A stretch of DNA of 64,000 bases, taken from NCBI RefSeq assembly GCF_003086295.3, contig NC_092052.1, positions 14,538,346 through 14,602,345 on the forward strand. Reading direction: 5' to 3'. The translations under genes were made by a program, and so were the position numbers. Shown one piece after another: positions 33,074 through 43,872 of the stretch (the stretch's first letter is position 1; each line of letters opens with the position of its first letter). This DNA is from Arachis hypogaea. Its lineage: Eukaryota; Streptophyta; Magnoliopsida; Fabales; Fabaceae. The notes below the pieces were generated by a model. The model worked only from the letters and a program-made list of their open reading frames with translations, had not been told where the DNA came from and did not search any database.

Positions 33074-36000
33074 CTAAAGCAATCCCCATTTTTTTGGAGG
33101 CAACTTTGCCATTAACTTCAGTTTCCTGGGAGAAACATGAGGTCCTCCAGCAGAGCTAACAGAGTAGTGCCTAGTGGGTTGGCTTGAAGTTGTGGCAAAG
33201 GATGGCTGAGATGCTGGAAGAACAGTGGTGGTTGGTTGTGATGATGAAGTTGGTGGATCAGGTTGGGCTGAAGGTGTGGGCTTCATGGTCCCCTTGGGCC
33301 TGCCTTTAGGCCTTTTTAGTGGTGCTACAGTGTTGGACTGGGCTGAGCTTGTTGGTTGTGTTGCTGAAGCAACTTTTCTCTTGACAGTGAGCTTGGGAGT
33401 GGGCTGTGTAGATGCAATTTTTTTTCCTCCCTTAGCAGCTGGAGGGATAGAGTTGTTGCTTCCCCTGGATTGCTTGCCCTTGCTTTGTTTCTTGGAATTT
33501 TGGGCCTATGACACATTTGCAGTCAATACAGAAGAATATAAGGCTGAGTTAAAAATTCTCAGACAAGCAGTGTAAAAAAATTTAATCAATATACCTCATT
33601 CTCAATAGGTTTAGGGCATCTGCTTTTATTGTGTCCAACAACACCACATATAGAGCACCTCTGTTTCCCCCCCCCCCCTTCCTGGACATGTGAGTGCGGC
33701 TGCTCTGTTCTTCATCTCCAGCAACTGGCTTCCTTTTTTTGACTGGCCTGTGACTAGGCCTTCTGTATGGGGGAGGCATTACATCAGGATGTGGTGTAAT
33801 CTCCCATAGGTCAGGGCCGTTCAATGGGTGAATTACTGTCTCGTAGCACCTCAAGTATGCTTCTCTCTTGTAGCAGTCAGCCACATAAGGTTCCAACTGA
33901 AGCCCTTTGAACTTGATGCAACCAATTGCATGGACACAAGGTATTCCACTCAACTGCCACCTTCTACAAGAGCACTCAGAGGATTCTAAATCAACAGTAA
34001 ACTTATCTAACCCATTCATAACCTCATATTTCTGAGCAGCAGACCAATATGGACGCCAGTCACCAGCAGATCTAGACCTCCTCTCCAACTTGATTCTAAT
34101 CCTAGGTAAGATTGTCCCTGCATACTTCTGAGCCAACTCCCTATTCTCTGCCCACCTAGTCATCAATTTAACCCGGATCTCCTCTAACATTGTAAGTATA
34201 GGTTTCTCTCTAGCATCAACTATGGCAGCATTAAAGCTCTCAGACATATTGTTAACCAGTGTATCTACTTTAGAATTATAGGTGAACCTAGATCTAGACC
34301 AATACCTAGGGGGGATAACAATTAGGTACCTATAGGCTTCCTGATTCACAGCTTTCAGTTCGGCCATGTTCTTCTCCCAGTCCCTCCAGTGAGTCGCCTT
34401 AGCACACCTCCACATTAGTTGCTTCAATTGTAACCCTGGAAACCATTTCCTGAAATTGCTGTATAGGTGCCTCACACAGAATCGATTCTCCACACCTGGT
34501 ATAGCATCATCGTATGCTGGCAACAAACCCTGCAAGCAGAAAATGGAGGACCAAATAGTCATTGAGATATAGTAATTCATTGTGTCAATGTACATAAGTT
34601 AAATTCGGTTACACTTGCTTACTTTCTGCTGGTCAGACATAAAAGTAGTTCTTCCCATCTTCTCAACACCAATGTCAGTTGCAAGATGACTAAGGAACCA
34701 AGTCCATGAGTCCTTGGTCTCGGCCTCTACAACTGCATAGGCAATGGGCAGCATTTGGTCGTTTGGATCCCAACCAATGGCAGTGAGCAGTTGTCCCCCC
34801 TGTGGTGTCTTTAAAAAACATCCGTCTAGACCAATAAAGCTCCTACAATGGTTGAAGCTCTGCTTGCATGCTTCCAAGCAGATATAGATCCTTTGAAAGA
34901 TACAGCAACTGGTCTGTGATGAGGCTACCTCATTATCAAGTTCAGGGAACCTTTGCACTTGTAAGCGAACAGATGTCCCTGGATTTGCCCGCATCAGCTC
35001 ATGTGCATAATCATATATCCTCTTATACTGCTCTTGGAAGGTTCCCTGGATTTCATCAAGTGCAATCTGCTTGGTCCTCGTTGCCATTGACTTGGTGACA
35101 GTCAAGTTCCACTTTTTTTGAGCCTTTGACACTAACTCCCTAATCTTCACCTTCGGATTTGATTCCACTTTCTTCTTGAATGCCTTCCCTAGCCATCTAG
35201 AGTGCAAAATCTCCACCCTGTATGTTTGTGTACATGTGTGAGTCAAGTTCATGCTGCGAAGCTGCCAAGTATCCTCTTCTTTCATCTTCGCAGCATACAA
35301 CCAAAACGGACACTCGCCAGTGCAAACTGCCCTAACCCTTTGCAGATCACACTTTCTAAATGTGATTGCCCGAGCCCTCTGCACAGCATATGCAGTCACA
35401 GTGTCCTTGAACTCTTCCCTGGTAGCATACACTGTGCCCACTTCCCACTTGTATTGGCTCATGTCTTTTTGATGCTTGTGAACTGGATAACTCTGTCCCT
35501 GGTGGTCTGAATCTGACACAGCACCTCCAACCTTGTGGTCATTCTCTATTTCATCACTCTCTGCTCCATCTTCATCCTCAAAGTTTTCAGTTGCAACCCT
35601 CTTATTTTTCACTGCCCTACTTTTTTCATTCAGCACATTAACATCTTGAAATCCACTGACAGCAGGATCAAGCTCATCTTCACTGCTGGTAAAGTGTAAA
35701 TCATCTTCAGTCTCTTCCTCTTCCTCAGATGGTTCATACTCTGAATCAAAGCTATCACTATCACTATAGTTACTCATATTAGTATCCAGATTAACATCAT
35801 CACCACCCTCTGTATTCTCGGCCCCAGAGATATCAGCAGCTGCATCAGATTTTTTTAAACCAGCATCTTCTCCTCCATACACAACCAGCTGTTGTCCCAC
35901 ATCATCCATCCTATGATTCCCCCCCCCCCAACATCAATGTATCCAGAAGCAGGAAACACCTCCTCTTCCTGAACCTTGTGCACTACATACAACTCAACAT

Positions 36001-36310
36001 AATCTCTTACCTCAGTTATTTTGCACATAGCAATAGAATCTGCATCAGACTTAAACAACTTCAAATATTTCTCCAAGTCTTCATGTGTAGGATCCTTGAA
36101 CCACAACAAAGGGATATTCTCCTCCACATATCCAAACTGCTTTAACTCTGCATAAACTTCAAATACGGACCACGGATCACCATCAATTTCTTCTATCACT
36201 GTTGTTTCTCCCCCCACATACTCTAACGGCCCATTCCGATAGGTAAACCATCCCCCATGGTAGACTTTCAGTTTAAAGTACACAATTGGCTTCTCCAACA
36301 ACCTATACAC
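33074..36310 (-). CDS. MURA-type Mutator-like transposase, spliced, with two homopolymer frame breaks
   Basis: The coding order on the minus strand starts with a PB1-like N-terminal domain (36310-35990). An acidic linker rich in Ser/Glu follows (35900-35600). The MuDR DNA-binding domain comes next (about 35450-35230, including FRKCDLQRVRAVCTGECPFW). The MULE catalytic domain (34850-34300) has the acidic residue in FIGLDGCFLKTPQGG and SDQQKG across the splice. It is followed by a SWIM zinc finger (CSCRRWQLSGIPCVHAIGC, about 33990-33930) and a zinc knuckle (CSICGVVGHNKSRC, 33650-33610). The basic Ser/Pro tail ends at a stop at 33074-33076. Introns are 34622-34530 (93 bp) and 33594-33506 (89 bp), both GT-AG. 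The frame is lost at C runs 35919-35929 and 33667-33678, and each needs one extra base. The enzyme would bind the TIRs and cut and paste the element. Confidence 0.88.
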
Positions 36311-36771
36311 AGTGCCATATCACACAAATAGAAGAAAAAAATTAAAACCTAAACCACACAGTGATGTTTATTCCTAATCTCAGTAAACGGTAAACAGCGA
36401 AACATACCTGATAGAATGTGCACGACCCTGCCTTCCAGTAAACCAGACTCGGCTGCGATCTTCACTCCAAGAACACCTTCTAGCGTTTCTGATTCTTCCC
36501 TAGGGCACGGTGGAACAACATTGGTGAAGTGAAACGTTATGATTAATGTTGGGTTTACGTTGAGGGTTAGGAAGCATATGAAGGGGTGAGGTGTTTCGTG
36601 CGAAACACAAAAACTTCAGAAGGGTATCATCGTCATTTATAAAAAGTTTACTTCTTAAAGGACGATTTTAAATTCAAATGCGACTTTAAGGACGATTTTA
36701 AATCAAAATATACATCGGGGACGGGTTCGATTCCGACCCTCAATGTGAGGGACCAAAACAATACTTATCTC

Positions 36772-36780
36772 TAAAATAAA
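36772..36780. repeat. Right TSD of the intact MULE
   Basis: TAAAATAAA, identical to 31786-31794. Confidence 0.9.
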
Positions 36781-37350
36781 AGACCAATAACATGTGCTTT
36801 TCTCTTGTTAACTGGGAAAACATTATTTCTCCCAAAAAGAATGGTAATCTTGGGATTAGAGACACTTCCAGTGTTAACATTGCATTAATGGATGAGTTAG
36901 TTTGGCAACTTCTTAATAGTAAAGATAAGCTTCGGGTAGTGCAACTCATGTTAAAAAAAATATTTGAAGTATGGTGTTGATTGGGATGGTAACATTCCAT
37001 AGAATGCTTCAAGGATTTGGAGGAACATGGTAACAGTTTACAATCATATTAAAGATAGTTTTGCTTGGTACATTGGATCTACTGATCAATCCTTGTGGTG
37101 TGATGAATAGTCTCCTTTTGGTACTCCCCTTTTTATTCATAATTCTGAAACTAATTTTTTGATTAGTGATGTTCTGGTTAATTCTAATTGAAAATTTAAC
37201 CACTTAGCTACCCCTTTACCTATTGGTCTGATTAAGTTAATAATTTAATTCCTTTGGTTGGTTCTCATTCGGGCTAGCATTGGACTCCTAGCTCTAACAA
37301 GATGTGTACTGCAAGGGATGGGTATTTGTGGATTTCAAGGAAAAAACATA
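36781..37350 (+). pseudogene. Downstream half of the L1-type LINE relic split by the MULE
   Basis: Successive frames give SLVNWENIISPKKNGNLGIR, ALMDELVWQLLNS, FKDLEEHGNSL, DSFAWYIGS, DQSLWCDE, SPFGTP, FNHLATPLP and MCTARDGYLW. This is the order of the region between reverse transcriptase and the zf-RVT domain in plant L1-type LINEs. Several stops and frameshifts are present. Joined with 31640-31794, minus the MULE and one TSD, it reads through RQFL-stop-NKRPITCAFSLVNW, confirming the insertion site. Confidence 0.78.
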
Positions 37351-37723
37351 CTTTGAATGAGAATAAAAACACTAATTATAACTAATTGATGGCTACAAAT
37401 TATAAAATATGTTGTTTTCTAGCACTTCTCTTAATTAATACCACCTTTGTTATTTTTCTAAAAAATGTATTTATCAAAATTTCAAGTTTATTGTCCTAAA
37501 AAGGAATATCAAGAAAAAAATCCAAAATATTAATTTTTCGTGTAGTAATATCGAATTAAATTATTTATGTAATTAATTTTTAGTACTTACTTCGACACAA
37601 TAACTAATTTATACGTATCAATACAATATAAAAGATGGACGAATAAAAATTTGTCACATAAATTATACTTATTTTTATCAGCATTTGTTTTTATTTATTT
37701 TTTAGAATATATTATATAATTAT

Positions 37724-40405
37724 TGTGGATAAGCAGTGGAAGAAGGACGTAGTGGATGTTAAGAGGGTGGGAAATCGGATCATCTCTATCAAACTTGTGG
37801 TAGAGGGAGGTACTTTTCATGTGATTAGCGCTTATGCACCGAAAGTGGGTTCTGACGAACAATACAAGATAAGGTTTTTGGAAGATCTAGAGAGTTTGGT
37901 CCAAGGCATACCTTCATCAGATAAGATTTTCTTAGGAGGAGATTTAAATGGCCATGTTAGAAGAAAAGTGACTGGGTATGGAAGTATTCACGGAACCCAT
38001 GGTTTCGGGGTGATCAATGCTGAGGGTAAAACTATTTTGGACTTTTCCTCAACCTTTGACCTTCTCATCGCAAATACATGTTTTAAAAAGAGAGACGGAT
38101 ATCTTATAACCTATAAGAGTGGCATCACAAGCTCTCAAATCGACTTTTTCTTGTTGAGGAGAATCGACTGAAAAATTTGCATTAATTGTAAAATTATCTC
38201 GGGGGAGAGTTTGACAACACAACATAGGGTGCTCGTCATGGATTTTCACGTTGAGCAAAGTTGAGAAAAAGACATCATACGAAGAACCCAAGGACGAGGT
38301 GGTGGTGGATGAAAGGTGATGAACAAAGAAACTTGCTAAGACGGGTAGAAGAATAGGCAAAATGGGATGGGAAAGAAAGCGCGGAAGAGATGTGGAGAGA
38401 GATGGCAGAAGTTACAGCAGAAGAAAGCTTTGGTAAATTTAAAGGAATAGGACCAAGAGACAAGGAGTCTTGGTGGTGGAATGCGAGTGTATAAGAAAAG
38501 ATAAAGATAAAGATAAAAAGGGAGTGCTTTAAAGAGTGGTCTTTATGCTGCAATGCAGATAATTAGAAAAAATACAAGGCGGCTAAGAAAGAGACAAAAG
38601 TGGATGTAAGTGAAGTAAGAACAAGAGCATATGAGGGTCTTTACCAGTCTTTGGGTACGAAAGAAGGAGAAAAATGTATATATAGAATCACAAAGAGCCG
38701 TGATAGAAGAACGAGATATTTGGATCAGGTTAAGTGCATAAAGGATAAGGATGGAGAGGTGCTGGCTCAAGAGGAGAAGATTAATGAAAGGTAGAAGAGC
38801 TACTTCTACGAGCTATTTAATGAAGAATAGAAGACTCTTCCGAGCCTTGGTCGGTTATGTAAAAGGGAAGAAGATCAAAACTTTGATTACTATCGAAGGA
38901 TTCGAGACTTCGAGGTAAAATAGACTCTAAAGCAGATGAAAAATGGCAGGGCAGTAGGGCTTGATAATATCCTGATTGAGGTTTGGAAAGGCCTTGGAGG
39001 GAAAGGTATCAACTGGTTAACCAAGCTTTTTAATAAGATTTTAAGGTCAAAGAAGATGCCTGATGAGTGGAGAAAAAGCACCTTGGTACCTATCTACAAG
39101 AATAAGGGGGATATACAAAGTTGCGAAAACTATAGAGGGATCATGATCATGAGCCATACCATGAAGTTATGGGAAAGGGTGATAGAACGGAGGTTGAGAA
39201 AAGAGACACAAGTAACAGAGAACCAATTTGGATTTATGCCAGGCAGATCCACCACCGAAGCGATATACCTGTTAAGAAGGATGATGGAGAGGTATCGTAG
39301 TAATAAAAGAGATCTACATATGGTGTTTATTGATTAGGAAAAAGCGTACGATAGGGTGCCAAGGGAAGTCTTATGGAAGGTTTTAGAAAAGATGAGAGTA
39401 AGGATCGCATATATTCGTGCAATTAAAGACATGTATGATGGGGCCACAACTAGTGTGAAGACTCAAGGTGGTGTGACAGAGGAATTTTCTATTAGTATAG
39501 GATTACACCAGGAATCATCCTTAAGTCCATATATTTTCACATTAGTTTTAGAAGTACTCACAGAGCACATCCAAGAGTTTGTGCCATAGTGCATGCTTTT
39601 TGCCGATTATATCGTCCTTATGGGAGAGTCAAGGGAAGACCTTAATAAAAAGTTGGACTTATGGAGAGAAACTTTAGAAGTGTATGGTCTGCGCATAAGC
39701 CGTAGTAAGACGGAATATATAGAATGTAAGTTCAGTCTGAGAAGGGAAAACCCTAATATAGAGGTGAAGATTGGAGAAAATATCCTACCAAAAGTTAAAA
39801 GTTTTAAGTATCTTAGGTGCATCATACAGGATAATGGAGAGATTGAACAGGATGTAAACCATAGGATCCAAGCAGGTTGGTCAAAATGGCGGAGTGCATC
39901 TGGTTTTATATGCGACAAAAAAGTGCCTTTAAAACTTAAAGGTAAATTCTATCGCACTGCTATAAGACCGGCTATGCTTTATGGTACAGAGTGTTGGGCG
40001 GCTAAAGGGGAGCACGAATATAAGCTGAGTGTGGCAGAGATGAAGATGTTGAGATGGATGAGTGGTCGTACGCGATTGGATAAAATAAGGAACGAAGATA
40101 TAAGGGAGAGAGTTGGAGTAGCACCCATTGTGAAAAAGATGGTTGAATCGCGTCTCAGGTGGTTTGGACATGTGAGAAGAAGACCGACAGAACACCCAGT
40201 CAGAAGGGTGGATGAGATGGAAGATGGAAAAGGAGTGAAAGGCAGAGGAAGACCTAAGAAGACCATCCATGAGGTGGTCAAACGAGATCTACATGTAAAC
40301 AGTCTCTCTGTAAACATGATACATGACAGAACACAGTAGCGTCATTTGGTTCATGTAGCCGACCCCACCTAGTGGGACAAGGTTTTGTTGTTATTGTATA
40401 TATAA
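37724..40405 (+). pseudogene. RTE-type LINE, 5'-truncated, with inactivating mutations
   Basis: The endonuclease domain starts mid-domain (DVKRVGNRIISIKLVVEGG, then VISAYAPKVG). It includes FLGGDLNGHV, a catalytic-site segment, and SSQIDFFLLRR, ending at a stop near 38169. A poorly preserved linker is followed by reverse transcriptase: NGRAVGLDNILIEVWK (38943), NQFGFMPGRST (39222), a stop inside [16 protein letters not shown] (39333), and LFADYIVL (39596). In the last motif the catalytic FADD is altered to FADY. The C-terminal region (39593-40339) is open. It ends GACCCCACCTAGTGGGACAAGG with a short TTG-type tail. The clade replicates by target-primed reverse transcription. At least four stops plus the active-site change mean this copy is dead. 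Confidence 0.93.
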
Positions 40406-41605
40406 AAATATTCTCATAAATAATTATAAAAGATAAATATATCCTTATCATTAAGATGATTATGCCCTTGATTTTTCATCAACGGTTACAATGTGCACTT
40501 TATCCGATCTCTAAGGCTAAAAGTACACATTATATTTCGGAAATGCTTTTGAAATCATATTCTCTAATATTTTCTCATCTAATTATTACTCAGTTACTTA
40601 CTGTTTTCCAAACAATTTCTTTTATAAGATGCATTGATCTGATATGACATTCTTGTTTCTTGCCGCAGTGAAGATAAATGATTGCTGACATTATATATAT
40701 ACCGCTATTAGTCTTTGTTAATTAATACTGTGGAATACTGGAAATGTTTCCATAGTTGATGCGTTTGGAGCATTTTGTGAGGTGTGTTGCAATGTTGCCA
40801 AACAGCTATCCTAATAATTGAAGCATAGGAGATAGTTCTTTGCTTGTAAGCATTGGAGAATATAAGTACTGTGGCGTTGCTTTGTCGATGTACCAACAGA
40901 CGGAAAATTCCTCTGTATATTATTTTTCTTGTCTATAAGGCTTTTTATGTGTAAAGAACATTAGTTACTTTATTGAAAGAGATTTTAATTTTAGTCTACA
41001 TCTTCTCTATTTGGACTTGTTATTGTTATTACACTACTTAGTTTTTATGCTATCTGAGATTTTTATATATGATGGGAAAGAAATGGAAAAGACAATATTA
41101 ATGTCAAATTGAAATGCTATTTTAGTACTTAGAAAATTTATAAGTTTAATAGGGGTAAAAACAAAAAGATAGAGAAAATATATGGTATTCCTCCGTTGAT
41201 CTTTAATAACTTGGTGCTAGTGGACGTTTTCACTTTTGCATTTTGTATTTGAACAAGTGTGATTATAAAGAGTGAATATTTATTCTGGGTTTTGATAATT
41301 TTTTTGAAAGACTACAAGATTTTTAATATTAAAAAAATATCCATTTCAGTGATGTAGAATTTTGCAAAACCACAATTCGATAAGTATATTAAATTGTATT
41401 AAATAATATTATAAGAGTGGATTATCGTTTCCATAAAGATTAATGAATTGAGCACACAAGAGTTAATCGATTATTCTAACTAAACAATTGTAAATTAGGG
41501 TTCTAAAAATATCCGGTATCAACAGAGAGGAAACTGAAGACAAATTGTAAACAGTTAGGAAAGTAATATGAATAAAAAAAGGTTAAGGTTTTGGAAATGT
41601 TTAAG
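40406..41605. other. AT-rich spacer
   Basis: No genes recognised. 41340-41520 (for example ATTATCGTTTCCATAAAGATTAATG) resembles leader-type sequence of a legume retroelement, but without coding support. Confidence 0.4.
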
Positions 41606-41956
41606 GGCTTGTTTGGACGCCATTTTCAAAAAAGATCTTTTATAAAAGTAAAAATAATTTTATATTTGGATATATCATGTAAAAAGATCTTTTTATCTAT
41701 CAATTATGTTTGGGTAAAATAAGATAAAAGTACTTTTTTGTTCATTTATTATGTAAAAACATCTTTTTTTTTAAGAAAAAAGATCTTTTAAAAAAAGATG
41801 TAAATTATAGCTTTTCAAAAAAGATTTTTTTTATAATTTTTCTAGTGCTTTTACTTTTACTATTAGAAATTTGTCACACACACTAAAAAATAAAAAAGAT
41901 CTTTTTTCATTGAAAAAATATTTTTTTTATCGATTTAATGGCACCCAAACAAATAC
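41606..41956. mobile_element. Candidate hAT-like MITE rich in AAAGATCTTTT palindromes
   Basis: GGGCTTGTTTGGACGCC at the left pairs with GGCACCCAAACAAATACT at the right. The interior repeats AAAAGATCTTTT-type palindromes six or more times in both orientations. The GTTTGG(A/G)(C/T)GCC end is common in plant hAT-derived MITEs. No clear 8 bp duplication was found. Confidence 0.6.
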
Positions 41957-43872
41957 TAAAACTTTAGGAAGAATGCTTTTCACTATCTACTTGATCATAC
42001 AAAGATATATCTTACGGCGAACCCTAATTAATCAAACATCAATCTCTTAATAATCCGATTTCTTTTAATTTAACAAACCGTCAATTCCTTGATCAATGAA
42101 TTATGATAAGAGGTGAGCACATACACTGATTCAAAAATCACACAATTCTCAATGCTTAAACTTAGTTGATATAATGTCACCTATCAAACCAAGTTCAAAA
42201 CTTAAAGAATTGAGAGAAGTTTTCAAACTTAATTCTAACAAACAACTTTTTCAAGATAAATATAGAATTCAATTCAAATTCAAACTATTTCCCAATATAT
42301 TCAAACCCTTGTGATGAAGAACAAAAACTTAATTTTTAAGAAAATATTAATACATTAATCAAACATAAAAAAGTAATAATATTAATCCATAATAATAAAC
42401 ATAACTCCAAACCTTAAAGAAAAGATTAGTTACACATGATGCTAAAAAAATAAAAAATTATGAATTTCAAATGGCTGAAAAAAGAGAGTCACGTGAATGT
42501 CTCTCCCCTTTAAATACTAACCCTAATTTAAGATTTAAAACAAATCAAAATTAAAACAGAATCAAATCTAAACTAATCAATAATGTTTTTCAAATAGTTT
42601 TCCCTCTCAAATCAAGTTATAGATAATTTTTCATAATTGCCAATCAATACTTCAAATCATGGGCTTTGTGCTCTTGCTTCAATCATCAATTCAAGTGCTC
42701 TAAAAGATTGGAGATTAGTGAGAGATTTAACAAGGAATCACAAATCTTGGGAGTGGCCCATGAGTGATGCGTGAGGCGTATGAAGCCTTGTGTGAAGCGC
42801 AAATCTAACAAAAAGGAATTAGAGGCCTCTGTTTGGTTGCGTGAAGCACACCAAGCTACACATGAGGCGTATGGTGTGCTGCGTGAAGCGCACCAACACA
42901 TGCATGAAGCACAAGACAGGAGAGCAGCCCTTGGGAGGTGAGGTTGGTGAGGCGTGAGGTGCATGGCAGGGGATGTGAGGCACATGGTGTTGAGGGTAGC
43001 CTGGGAATGGACTTGGATGCTCCTTTATTTAGTCCTTCTCTTCTTGTCTTGTTTGTTGCTATTGCTTGCTCTTCTTCCTTCTTGTCTTTGCTTGATTTCT
43101 TTCAATATTCTCCTGTAACGAAAGGAATTCATACTCTTAAAGTAATATACACTAAACCATGAATTGATTAATTAAAATAACAAGAATTATTAGCTTATGG
43201 ATTGAAGTTAAGAAGGAAAAAGTACTAAATATGCGGATGCATCATTCAACCATTGATATTTAACTTCATAAGACTGGTTAGCCCCTTTGTCAATGATCTC
43301 TCTACAGAACATACTTAGGTGACATTTTAATTACTAATATATCCTTTATTTAATTTTAATAAATAAAAATAATTTAAAAACACTAATATTTCTTAGTTTT
43401 ACACGGTAAAATTTAGCCAATGTATTTGAAAAAGGTAACAAAAAAACTAAACGGCCTTGACAATTATCCCTGAAAGACAATGAAACTCTTAACAAAAAAG
43501 AATTTGTCGATCCTAGTTAGTTCTTAATGGATAAATCAATAGTTAAACATACCATGTAGGCTTATTCCATTAATACAAAGAAAATATTGATAAAGGGGTT
43601 AATCAGTCTCACAGAAATAAAGATCAATGGCCGAAAAGAGTATTGTTTTTATTGAGAATCTCGTCTTTTCAGATAATTATTAGAGACTTTTTAATTTTTT
43701 TCCTTTTTTTTCACAAAGAAAGGAATTTTTTTAAATTGATAATAAAATAGTAGTTGATCCTCAAAAGGAAAACAAAACAAAATAAGTGGCTAATGCCAAA
43801 CAATTAACACATATCATCTAAAAAGAAAAGAAATAAAAAACATTGAGATGATAATAAATAGGGGCAAGTCTC
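41957..43872. repeat. Spacer, probably retroelement-derived, with degenerate GTGAAGC repeats
   Basis: 42100-42740 looks like noncoding retroelement sequence. 42760-42990 reiterates words like GCGTGAGGCGTATG, GCGTGAAGCACACC and GCGTGAAGCGCACC about eight times in mixed spacing. The minus-strand ORF over it is a by-product. 43200-43872 has no recognised features. Confidence 0.45.

Larger units (their letters stand above)
31795..36771. mobile_element. Nearly intact autonomous-type Mutator-like element (MULE), 4977 bp
   Basis: The ends are GGGATAAGTATTGTTTTGG and, inverted at the right, GAGATAAGTATTGTTTTGG. Similarity extends at least 120 bp (31795-31915 against 36655-36771). The flanking 9-mers TAAAATAAA are identical, the Mutator hallmark. 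Two convergent genes lie inside: a GRF zinc-finger membrane protein on the plus strand (32121-32586) and a spliced MURA-type transposase on the minus strand (36310-33074). The perfect TSD, well-preserved splice sites and only two frame breaks, both in C homopolymers, suggest recent activity. It interrupts an L1-type LINE relic. Confidence 0.93.

Noticed and set aside
34868..35510. Plus-strand ORFs opposite the MULE transposase
   Set aside because: Shadows of the transposase coding strand.
42686..43162. 99- and 74-codon ORFs
   Set aside because: Cys/Ser/His-rich translation of degenerate repeats; no initiation context or family.
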